Below are positions 8,087-15,181 of a stretch of 64,000 nucleotides of DNA, in pieces. The position numbers and the translations under genes are program-made. The DNA comes from Streptomyces griseus (GTDB lineage: Bacteria > Actinomycetota > Actinomycetes > Streptomycetales > Streptomycetaceae): the NCBI RefSeq assembly GCF_001715295.1, contig NZ_MDKB01000002.1, forward strand, positions 1,758,313-1,822,312, written 5' to 3'. How positions within the stretch are numbered: the first letter of the stretch is position 1; each line of letters opens with the position of its first letter. The notes beneath the pieces were generated by a model. The model searched no databases and was not told where the DNA came from. It was given only the letters and a program-made list of their open reading frames with translations.

Positions 8087-8962
8087 ATGACCGCGTATGA
8101 CGCCATCGTCCTTGCCGGAGGAGCCGCCGAGCGGCTCGGGGGAGCCGACAAGCCCGGGCTCCGGGTGGGTGGACGGGCGCTGCTGGACCGCGTGCTCGCG
8201 GCGTGTGCCGACGCGGGTACCACCGTCGTGGTGGGCGGGCGCAGGCCCACCAGCCGTCCGGTCCTCTGGACGCGCGAAGTCCCACCCGGCGGGGGGCCGT
8301 TGGCAGCGCTCGGGGCTGGGATACGGCACGTGAGCGCGGAAACCGTGCTCGTGCTGTCCGCGGACCTGCCGTTCCTGGACGGGGCGACCGTCCGCTCGCT
8401 GCTGGACGCGGTCCGTACGGGAGCCTGCGAAGGCGCTGTGTGTACGGACCCCGACGGTCGGGACCAGCCGCTCGTCGCGGCCTACCGAGTGGAACCGCTG
8501 CGTCGCGAACTCGCGCTCCTGGCAACGGAGCACGGCAGTCTCGCGGGGCTGCCGCTGCGGTTGCTGACGGCCGAACTCGCCCTTGAACGGGTCGAGGCGG
8601 GGCCTCTGGCCTCGTTCGACTGCGACACCTGGGAAGACGTAGCTGCCGCCAGGGCGCGTATCAGGGACCATGGGACCGTGCTGGATGAATGGATCACCAC
8701 AGTCAAGAGCGAACTGGGCATCGAACTCGACGTCGACACCGGCGTCCTGCTCGACCTCGCCCGTGATGCCGCGCACGGTGTCGCCCGGCCCGCCGCACCG
8801 CTGACCACCTTCCTGGTCGGATACGCGGCGGCCAAGGCGAGCAGCGGGGCGAGCCCGGAGGACGCGGCCGCCGCAGTGGCGGACGCGGCCCGCAAGGCCG
8901 CCGCGTTGGCCCTGCGCTGGGAGGAAGAGACGGAGGCCGGCGGCGGGACCGGCACGCCATGA
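8087..8962 (+). CDS. MobA-like nucleotidyltransferase with C-terminal DUF6457 domain
   Basis: A 291-residue protein. Residues about 1-190 form a molybdenum-cofactor guanylyltransferase (MobA)-type domain with the nucleotide-binding LAGGAAERLGGADKP at 7-21 and the metal-binding SADLPF (about 92-97). The last ~95 residues (from LDEWITTVKSELGIELDVD) match the small helical DUF6457 domain often found fused to, or beside, MobA in actinobacteria. MobA attaches GMP to molybdopterin to make the bis-MGD cofactor. The 4-nt ATGA overlap with moeA supports a molybdenum cofactor role. ATG 8087 is chosen because of the -10 box 6 nt upstream, and no Shine-Dalgarno sequence is needed. Confidence 0.82.
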   Translation: MTAYDAIVLAGGAAERLGGADKPGLRVGGRALLDRVLAACADAGTTVVVGGRRPTSRPVLWTREVPPGGGPLAALGAGIRHVSAETVLVLSADLPFLDGATVRSLLDAVRTGACEGAVCTDPDGRDQPLVAAYRVEPLRRELALLATEHGSLAGLPLRLLTAELALERVEAGPLASFDCDTWEDVAAARARIRDHGTVLDEWITTVKSELGIELDVDTGVLLDLARDAAHGVARPAAPLTTFLVGYAAAKASSGASPEDAAAAVADAARKAAALALRWEEETEAGGGTGTP

Positions 8963-10896
8963 CGGTGCCGGGAGGCGAGACGGGGGATCCGCTCCCGGCG
9001 GATCGGACGGGTGGGCGCCCGGCCGACGCCGCCCGGCGATCCCCGGACGCCCGGAAAGTCTCTGCCGCCGCCCAGCAGCCCCGAGCCGCCGACCCGGTCC
9101 GCACGGCCGAGGATGCCCGGACCGCCGAGGGCACCCGTGAGCCCGACGGGCTCGGTGCCGTGAAGGCCGGGACAGCTGCAGGAGTACGCGAGCCGGTGGA
9201 AGCCCGGACGGCTGCAGAAGTCGCCGAGCCGGTCGAAGCCGGGACGGCCACGGAAGCCCGTGCCGCAGAGAAGGCGCGGACGTGCCGGACAACCCGTACC
9301 CCCGCAGAAACCCGTACTTCCGCAGAAACCAGTGCCGCACAGGCCCGTGCCGCAGCAGAAGCCCGTGCCGCCGCCGAGGAAGCCCGTGCCGCAGCAGAAG
9401 CCCGTGCCGCCGAGGCGGAGCGGGCCGTCGAGCAGGCTCTGGCTCTGGTCGGGCCCCAGGCCCCCTCCGCGCACTCCATGTCCGGCCGGCCCCAGCCCTC
9501 GGAGCCTGTCGAGCCTTCCCCTCTCTCCGCTCCGTCCACCCCGACGGCATCGGGTGAGAATCCCCCTGCCGCCGACGTGTCCCCGGCTGCCCGCAGCAGC
9601 GCCCAGGTGCTGGCTACGCACGCCTCCCGCAGTTCCTCCCGTTCGCCCCACTCATCCCACTCATCCCACTCGCCCCATTCGCACCCGGCCACGTCGTGGA
9701 GCGGCGCGCGCGCCTTGGCCGAGCGCCTCGGCCGGTCCGCCCCGCGGGCCGCTCACCGGCTTCCCCTGGACCGGGCACTCGGCCACGTCCTGGCCGAGGC
9801 CGTCGTCGCCCTCACCGATCTGCCGTCCTTCGACACGTCGGCCATGGATGGCTGGGTGGTCGCTGGGCCGGGCCCGTGGTCCGTACGGGAAGGCGGCGGG
9901 GTCCTCGCCGGGCACAGCAACGCCGTACCGCTGCCCGACGGCACAGCGGTCCCCATCGCCACCGGCGCCCGCATTCCCTCCGAGGCCACCGCCGTCATCC
10001 GTAGCGAACACGCGCGCGTGGACGAGACCAAGGGGCTGCTCCACGCGACTCGCGAGGTCGTTCCCGGGCAGGACGTCCGGCCGCGCGGCCAGGAGTGCCG
10101 GTCAGGCGACCAACTTCTGCCTGCCGGGACTCTGGTGACACCGCCCGTCCTCGGCCTGGCGGCCGCGGCGGGATACGACGCCCTGGTGGCCGTGGGCCGG
10201 CCACGCGTCGACGTCCTGGTCCTGGGCGATGAACTGCTCACCTTCGGACTGCCGCGTGAGGGGCTGATCCGGGACGCCCTCGGCCCGATGCTGGGACCCT
10301 GGCTCCGTGCCCTGGGAGCGGAGGTCACGGACCCCAGGCGCCTCGGGGACGACGCGGACGCTCTCCGCCGAGCCCTCACCACATCCGACGCCGATCTGAT
10401 CATCACGACCGGCGGCACCGCGGCCGGGCCCGTCGATCACGTGCATCCCGTTCTCGCCGCTACCGGCGCCGAGTTGCTGGTCGACGGGGTAGCCGTTCGC
10501 CCAGGCCACCCCATGCTTCTGGCCAGGTTCGCCGACGGGGGCCCCTACCTGGTGGGTCTGCCCGGCAATCCGCTCGCAGCCGTGTCCGGGCTCCTGACGC
10601 TGGCCGAACCCTTGCTCCGCGGAATCGCAGGCCGCCCCGCTCAGGTAGCGTTTCGAGTGCTCGTGCACGAGGAGGTCCAGGGACATCCGCACGACACCCG
10701 GCTCGTCCCCGTGGTCCACCGGGAGGACGGGGTCGTGCCCCTGCACTACAACGGTCCCGCGATGCTCCGGGGGATCGCCGCTGCCGACGGGCTGGCTGTG
10801 GTGCCCCCGGGCGGGGTACGGTCCGGCACCGAGGTGGAGATCCTCGATCTACCGTGGGCCTCGGCAACGCCGTGGACTGAAGGGTGTTTCACGTGA
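8959..10896 (+). CDS. moeA: Molybdopterin molybdotransferase MoeA with a long N-terminal extension
   Basis: The 645-residue protein inserts molybdate into adenylylated molybdopterin. The true MoeA portion begins near residue 245 (RLPLDRALGHVLAEAV, then the substrate-site LPSFDTSAMDGWVV about 290-303). It includes the MPT-binding TTGGTAAG (about 477-484) and ends with domain IV. The first ~245 residues are unusual for MoeA: charged, Ala/Glu/Arg-rich and repetitive (around 105-160), probably a helical or disordered tail. The gene overlaps its neighbours by 4 nt on both sides (ATGA and GTGA), so mobA-like, moeA and the potassium channel form one translationally coupled unit. Its stop codon lies within a parS site. 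Confidence 0.85.
   Translation: MTVPGGETGDPLPADRTGGRPADAARRSPDARKVSAAAQQPRAADPVRTAEDARTAEGTREPDGLGAVKAGTAAGVREPVEARTAAEVAEPVEAGTATEARAAEKARTCRTTRTPAETRTSAETSAAQARAAAEARAAAEEARAAAEARAAEAERAVEQALALVGPQAPSAHSMSGRPQPSEPVEPSPLSAPSTPTASGENPPAADVSPAARSSAQVLATHASRSSSRSPHSSHSSHSPHSHPATSWSGARALAERLGRSAPRAAHRLPLDRALGHVLAEAVVALTDLPSFDTSAMDGWVVAGPGPWSVREGGGVLAGHSNAVPLPDGTAVPIATGARIPSEATAVIRSEHARVDETKGLLHATREVVPGQDVRPRGQECRSGDQLLPAGTLVTPPVLGLAAAAGYDALVAVGRPRVDVLVLGDELLTFGLPREGLIRDALGPMLGPWLRALGAEVTDPRRLGDDADALRRALTTSDADLIITTGGTAAGPVDHVHPVLAATGAELLVDGVAVRPGHPMLLARFADGGPYLVGLPGNPLAAVSGLLTLAEPLLRGIAGRPAQVAFRVLVHEEVQGHPHDTRLVPVVHREDGVVPLHYNGPAMLRGIAAADGLAVVPPGGVRSGTEVEILDLPWASATPWTEGCFT
9281..9420 (+). repeat. 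Low-complexity repeat coding for an Ala/Glu/Arg tail in MoeA
   Basis: Imperfect copies of a unit like GCCGCAGCAGAAGCCCGTGCC encode runs of EARAAAEEARAA type (about residues 108-154). The pattern suggests a single charged alpha-helix. It has grown in whole codons, so the frame is kept. Confidence 0.6.
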
Positions 10897-10899
10897 AAC
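10886..10899. promoter_or_regulatory. parS site (ParB-binding palindrome), perfect copy
   Basis: GTTTCACGTGAAAC is a perfect 14-bp palindrome and equals the Streptomyces parS consensus. ParB loads here and spreads to organise origin regions for segregation at sporulation. It spans both the moeA stop and the start codon of the potassium-channel gene. Confidence 0.9.
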
Positions 10900-11996
10900 T
10901 TCCCGGCCACGACGCGATGGCCAGGCGCGCCGACGAATACGTGGTGCCCACCCGGGTGCTCCTGCCCCGACGGGTGGTCGACAGGCCGCTGCGGCAGGTC
11001 GCCAAGCGACTGGCGATGGCCTTGGCGGTACTGGCCGCGACGGTCTTCATCGTCTGGGCGGACCGGGGCGGGTACCACGACAACGCCGACGAGAAGGTCG
11101 ACTTCCTCGACGCCGTCTACTACGCGACGGTGACGCTGTCGACGACCGGCTACGGCGACATCGTGCCGTACAGCGACTCGGCGCGGCTCGTCAACGTGGT
11201 GCTGGTGACGCCGCTGCGTGTGCTGTTCCTGATCATCCTGGTCGGCACCACCCTCGAGGTCCTGACGGAACGGACCCGGGAGGACTTCCGGCTGAACCGT
11301 TGGAGAACCAACTTGCGTGAACACACAGTTGTCGTGGGCTTCGGTACCAAGGGCCGCTCGGCAATCCAGACGCTCTGTGCCACCGGGCTGAAGAAGGACC
11401 AGATCGTCATCGTCGACCCGGCCGGCAAGGTGATCGAGGCGGCCAACGCCGAGGGATTCGTAGGCGTGGTGGGCGACGCGACGCGCAGTGACGTGCTGCT
11501 ACGGGCGGAGGTACAGAAAGCGCGGCAGGTCATCATCGCCACTCAGCGCGACGACACCGCCGTACTGGTCGCCCTGACGGCGCGGCAACTCAACCGTGGC
11601 GCGAAGATCGTCGCCGCCGTGCGTGAGGAGGAGAACGCGCCGCTGCTGCGTCAGTCCGGCGCCGATGCCGTGATCACCAGCGCCAGCGCGGCAGGCCGTC
11701 TGCTGGGGCTCTCCGTCCTCAGCCCGAGCGCCGGCACGGTGATGGAAGACCTCATCCAGCAGGGCAGCGGCCTCGATCTCGTCGAACGGCCGGTGATAAA
11801 GGCCGAGGTGGGAAAGAGCGTCCGGGAGACCGACGACCTGGTGGTCAGCGTCCTGCGCGGACACCGGTTGCTCGGTTACGACGATCCGGCGGCCAGCCCT
11901 CTGCAGCTGACGGACCGTGTCATCACGATCGTGCGGGCCTCGCCGCTCCACGTGCCCTCGACGAACCATCCGCCGCAGTCCAATCAGCGGTCGTAG
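10893..11996 (+). CDS. Potassium channel with TrkA-N (RCK) domain
   Basis: A 367-residue membrane channel with two transmembrane helices. The first is about 37-53 (LAMALAVLAATVFIVWA). A pore loop with the potassium selectivity filter TTGYGDIVP (about 85-93) follows, then the second helix (LVNVVLVTPLRVLFLIILVG). The cytoplasmic part is an RCK domain (from EHTVVVGFGTKGRSA) with a Rossmann GFGTKG loop, then a TrkA-C-like end. GTG 10893 is chosen because GAAGGG lies 8 nt upstream and GTGA overlaps the moeA stop. A GTG at 10884 is in frame but too close to that ribosome site. Coupling to Mo-cofactor genes is probably positional only. Confidence 0.85.
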   Translation: MKLPGHDAMARRADEYVVPTRVLLPRRVVDRPLRQVAKRLAMALAVLAATVFIVWADRGGYHDNADEKVDFLDAVYYATVTLSTTGYGDIVPYSDSARLVNVVLVTPLRVLFLIILVGTTLEVLTERTREDFRLNRWRTNLREHTVVVGFGTKGRSAIQTLCATGLKKDQIVIVDPAGKVIEAANAEGFVGVVGDATRSDVLLRAEVQKARQVIIATQRDDTAVLVALTARQLNRGAKIVAAVREEENAPLLRQSGADAVITSASAAGRLLGLSVLSPSAGTVMEDLIQQGSGLDLVERPVIKAEVGKSVRETDDLVVSVLRGHRLLGYDDPAASPLQLTDRVITIVRASPLHVPSTNHPPQSNQRS

Positions 11997-12057
11997 AAGG
12001 ACCAGATGCCCCGGACGGGTCGCAGCTGGCCTGACGCGCCCGGAAGGCGGTACGGAG

Positions 12058-12063
12058 TAGCCT
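12058..12063 (+). promoter_or_regulatory. Probable -10 of a leaderless transcript
   Basis: TAGCCT ends 7 nt before the ATG at 12071, with no Shine-Dalgarno sequence between them. Confidence 0.45.
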
Positions 12064-12070
12064 CGCCGCC

Positions 12071-13057
12071 ATGCATGCGATCACGATCCCCGAACCCGGT
12101 GGCCCCGAGGCACTCGTATGGACCGAGGTACCCGATCCCGTAGCAGGCGAGGGCGAAGTCCTCGTCGAGGTCGTGTCCGGTGCGGTCAACCGGGCCGACG
12201 TCCTGCAGCGGCAGGGTTTCTACAACCCTCCGCCCGGCGCGTCCCCGTATCCCGGCCTGGAGTGCGCGGGCCGCATCGCGGCGCTCGGTCCGGGTGTGAC
12301 CGGATGGTCCGTGGGCGACGAGGTGTGCGGGCTGCTGGCGGGCGGTGGCTACGCGGAGAAGGTGGCCGTACCGGCCGGACAGCTGCTGCCCGTGCCCGCC
12401 GGAGTGGATCTCGCGGTGGCCGCCGCGCTTCCCGAGGTCACCGCGACGGTCTGGTCCAACGTCTTCATGGTGGCCCATCTGCGGCCCGGCGAGACCCTGC
12501 TCGTCCACGGCGGCTCCAGCGGCATCGGCACCATGGCGATCCAGCTCGCCAAGGCGGTGGGGGCGCGGGTCGCGGTGACCGCGGGTGGCCCCGAGAAGCT
12601 GGCCCGGTGCAAGGAACTCGGCGCCGACATCCTCATCGACTACCGCGAGCAGGACTTCGTCGACGAACTGCGCAGGGCGACGGACGGCGCGGGAGCCGAC
12701 GTGATTCTCGACATCGTCGGGGCGAAGTACCTGGACCGCAATGTGCGGGCGCTGGCGGTGAACGGGCGGCTCGCGATCATCGGTATGCAGGGCGGAGCCA
12801 AGGGCGAGCTGAACCTGGGCGCCCTGCTGAGCAAGCGGGCCGCCGTCACAGCCACCTCCCTGCGAGCCCGGCCGCTCGCGGAGAAGGCCGCGATCATCGC
12901 CGCGGTACGCGAGCACGTCTGGCCGCTCATCGAGCAAGGTGTCGTCAAGCCCGTCGTGGACCGTACGGTGCCGATGGCGGACGCTGCGGAGGCCCACCGG
13001 GTGCTCGAGTCCAGCACCCACATCGGCAAGGTGCTCCTGCTCGCCCCGACGGCCTGA
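12071..13057 (+). CDS. NAD(P)H-quinone oxidoreductase, zeta-crystallin type (MDR family)
   Basis: A 328-residue zinc-independent medium-chain dehydrogenase/reductase of the PIG3/quinone oxidoreductase kind, which reduces quinones or enones with NADPH. The N-terminal GroES-like domain holds VNRADVLQRQGFYNPPPG (about 37-54). The Rossmann domain has VHGGSSGIGTMAIQLAK (about 145-161), the dinucleotide loop. There are no structural-zinc cysteines. It is read leaderless from TAGCCT and is followed by a strong hairpin shared with the convergent bpa gene. A distant relative is at 55240-56181. Confidence 0.85.
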   Translation: MHAITIPEPGGPEALVWTEVPDPVAGEGEVLVEVVSGAVNRADVLQRQGFYNPPPGASPYPGLECAGRIAALGPGVTGWSVGDEVCGLLAGGGYAEKVAVPAGQLLPVPAGVDLAVAAALPEVTATVWSNVFMVAHLRPGETLLVHGGSSGIGTMAIQLAKAVGARVAVTAGGPEKLARCKELGADILIDYREQDFVDELRRATDGAGADVILDIVGAKYLDRNVRALAVNGRLAIIGMQGGAKGELNLGALLSKRAAVTATSLRARPLAEKAAIIAAVREHVWPLIEQGVVKPVVDRTVPMADAAEAHRVLESSTHIGKVLLLAPTA

Positions 13058-13151
13058 CGGAGACACGGCGGCCGTGCCCTGAGCCCGGCGTGCCGAGAAC
13101 CGATACGACCGGCCACCGAGGCCGGCGTACCGGGGCACGCCTGCGGTACGG

Positions 13152-13206
13152 CCTACGCGCCGGGGTCCGGCACACCCTGAGGGTGTGCCGGACCCCGGCG
13201 CGTAGG
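13152..13206. terminator. Very strong bidirectional hairpin between convergent genes
   Basis: A perfect 26-bp stem (13152-13177 with 13181-13206) closes on a TGA loop. It lies between the quinone oxidoreductase and bpa, which converge. The length and perfection make it a confident intrinsic terminator or mRNA-end barrier. Confidence 0.85.
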
Positions 13207-13270
13207 TGCGACACAGGACGCCCACCGCACGCGCCTCCGCGCGGTGTCGCCCCGAGCCCGCCGTGAACGG

Positions 13271-13813
13271 CTACAGGTACGGGCCGGAACGAGCCGGGCC
13301 GTGCGGGTCAGGGCCGCCTTCCTCGTCCTCGTGGAGCGCACCCGGGGGAAGGGCGCGGCGCATCTGCTCCAGCTGCGCCCTGGCCGCCATCCGCTGGGCG
13401 AACAACGCCGTCTGGATCCCGTGGAACAACCCCTCCAGCCAGCCGACCAGCTGGGCCTGGGCGATCCTCAGCTCGGCCTCCGAGGGAACGGACTCCTCGG
13501 TGAACGGCAGCGAGAGCCGCTCCAGCTCCTCCACCAGCTCAGGCGCCAGGCCGTCCTCGAGCTCCTTCACCGAACTGGCGTGGATCTCCTTGAGCCGCAC
13601 CCGGCTGGCCTCGTCGAGAGGAGCGGCCCTGACCTCTTCCAGAAGCTGCTTGATCATGCTGCCGATGCGCATGACCTTGGCGGGCTGCTCGACCATCTCC
13701 GTCACCGGGACCTCACGCGACTCGTCGTCGCCGCCCCCGATAGCCATTCCGTCCTGCCCCACCACGAGGACCTGGGGGTGCTCCTGCGACCGGTCATTCC
13801 TCGGCATCTCCAT
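13271..13813 (-). CDS. bpa: Bacterial proteasome activator Bpa
   Basis: A 180-residue member of the Bpa/PafE family (DUF2587). This ATP-independent ring docks on the 20S proteasome and feeds it unfolded proteins. The helical core runs about 35-150 (VTEMVEQPAKVMRIGSMIKQ and onward). The C terminus is SGPYL, matching the GQYL-type tail that inserts into the proteasome alpha ring. ATG 13813 (MEMPRNDRS) is chosen to fit the family start; ATG 13807 is possible. The proteasome genes themselves are not in this window. Confidence 0.88.
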   Translation of the reverse strand: MEMPRNDRSQEHPQVLVVGQDGMAIGGGDDESREVPVTEMVEQPAKVMRIGSMIKQLLEEVRAAPLDEASRVRLKEIHASSVKELEDGLAPELVEELERLSLPFTEESVPSEAELRIAQAQLVGWLEGLFHGIQTALFAQRMAARAQLEQMRRALPPGALHEDEEGGPDPHGPARSGPYL

Positions 13814-13902
13814 GTAGCCATTGTCTCGCACACCTGCTGCACCACACGGTGGTGCCCCCGGAAACGCATGATCCACCTTTCCGGGGGCGCCGGATCAGCC
13901 GA

Positions 13903-14136
13903 TCAGGCCGTGGACGCCTCCGCCCCGGCAGGGCCCCGGGCGAGCCACCTGACGTCATCGGGGTGCGGCGGAACGACCGTCTCGACACGTTCGGCCGCCG
14001 CCTTCCACGCGCCCAGGGCCGCGCCCGCGTCCGCGCACAGCGCACTCGCGTCCAGCTCGCCGGGCAGCTCGATCCTGCCGGTGACCGTCCACGTCTGCCC
14101 GGAACCACGTAGGGCCGTGCGCGAGCCGACGTGCAT
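13903..14136 (-). CDS. Unrecognised small protein, possibly a gene remnant
   Basis: From ATG 14136 this frame encodes 77 residues, with coding-like codon use from TWTVTGRIELPGELDAS to WLARG. I do not recognise a family. The same frame stays open upstream through the 9-bp repeat to the TGA of the membrane-protein gene at 14362, and the stretch just after that TGA (DHCAFVELRTLRAGGL) also looks coding. Yet it has no ATG, GTG or TTG start, and there is no clear ribosome site before 14136. Either a start was lost or the gene is decaying around a repeat expansion. Confidence 0.4.
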   Translation of the reverse strand: MHVGSRTALRGSGQTWTVTGRIELPGELDASALCADAGAALGAWKAAAERVETVVPPHPDDVRWLARGPAGAEASTA

Positions 14137-14199
14137 CCCGGCGGACTCGGGGATTGGCTCGCCCGCGACGACCTCTCCGCACCGTGCGGGTACTCCCCT

Positions 14200-14289
14200 T
14201 CGAGCAGGTCGAGCAGGTCGAGCAGGTCGAGCAGGTCGAGCAGGTCGAGCGCGTCCAGCAGGTCCAGCAGGTCCAGCAGGTCCAGCAGG
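14200..14289. repeat. Tandem 9-bp repeat, ten units
   Basis: Units read on the + strand: five TCGAGCAGG, one TCGAGCGCG, four TCCAGCAGG, with a partial TCGAGC after. The 9-bp period keeps any reading frame. On the - strand the best codon-use frame would read Asp-Leu-Leu repeats. The frame linked to its neighbours reads Pro-Ala-Arg/Gly with poor GC3. It is a likely variable-number locus. Confidence 0.9.
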
Positions 14290-14361
14290 TCGAGCCTGCC
14301 GCAGGCCGCCGGCTCGGAGGGTGCGCAGTTCGACGAACGCGCAGTGGTCGCGTCCCCCCGG

Positions 14362-14961
14362 TCAGCCCGTCCGGCGCATGCGGAAGGCGAGGAATCCCAG
14401 GCCCAGGCCGACCGAGGCGAGCCCGCTGCCCAGCGTCAGCAGCGGGACCTGCCGCGCGGCCGATCCGTCCAGCGCCTGCCGTTGCCGGGACGACTTCCCC
14501 GGCTCGGGGAAAGCGCCGGGCGGTGGGGTGAAGGCGGGCACCTCGTCCGGGTCCGGTTCCGGTGGTACCTCGTCGGCGGGGGGCGTCTCGGAGCGCTCGA
14601 GTTCCACGGGTGTCAGCGACCGCCCCGGCCTGGGACGGCCTTTCCCCGCCTGCCTCCCGGCCATGGGGGAGTCCTCGGCGGACGGACCGGTGCCGGGGGG
14701 CCGCGGGGACGGCGACGACGACGGCCGACCGGGGGCGGCGGCCCCCGGCGTGCGCGGGGGGAGGGCGCGCGTGGGGAGGGTGCGCGCGGAGAGCGCGTGG
14801 GCGGCCGGAAGGCCCCGTGCCGCGGAGGCGTACGCAGAGGTGGCAGCTGACGACCGTACGTCCCCGTACGCCGTGGAGACCGGCCCGAGGATCAGCCCGG
14901 CGGCCATCGCCAGACCGGCCACGCATCGTGACGGCCGTGAAGCCAGGAGTCCCGGAGGCAT
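14362..14961 (-). CDS. Unrecognised secreted, C-terminally membrane-anchored protein
   Basis: A 199-residue protein. An N-terminal signal peptide (about 1-33; CVAGLAMAAGLILGPVSTAYG) leads into a long Ala/Pro/Arg/Ser-rich region. A single C-terminal transmembrane helix (LLTLGSGLASVGLGLGFLAF, about 174-193) ends in the positive tail RMRRTG. The layout resembles Streptomyces sortase-free wall-associated or membrane-displayed proteins. I do not recognise a functional domain, and there is no LPXTG motif. The gene lies downstream of, and in the same direction as, the kinase at 15182, about 220 nt away. Confidence 0.65.
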   Translation of the reverse strand: MPPGLLASRPSRCVAGLAMAAGLILGPVSTAYGDVRSSAATSAYASAARGLPAAHALSARTLPTRALPPRTPGAAAPGRPSSSPSPRPPGTGPSAEDSPMAGRQAGKGRPRPGRSLTPVELERSETPPADEVPPEPDPDEVPAFTPPPGAFPEPGKSSRQRQALDGSAARQVPLLTLGSGLASVGLGLGFLAFRMRRTG

Positions 14962-15181
14962 GAGACCAGCGTCACACGCACCAGGGGGCCCGGCATTTCG
15001 GGCACCTGCGCGCCACCCGGCCCCCGGCGGGCATCCGGCACCCGCGCGCGCTCAGCGGGGCCGCTGTCAGGAAGGAGGCCGGAGCCGGAGGCAGTCGGAG
15101 GCGTCGGAGCCCGTCAGGAAGGCAGCACACGCACGTACGCGGCCGCACGCACGCAGCGCATACGCGGCACGCACCCAGCCG

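Noticed and set aside
10884..10892. GTG 10884 as start of the potassium channel
   Set aside because: It directly abuts the ribosome-binding GAAGG, leaving no spacing; GTG 10893 has 8 nt spacing and a GTGA overlap with the moeA stop.
14200..14295. CRISPR array
   Set aside because: The repeats are 9 bp with no spacers and no cas genes; it is a simple tandem repeat.
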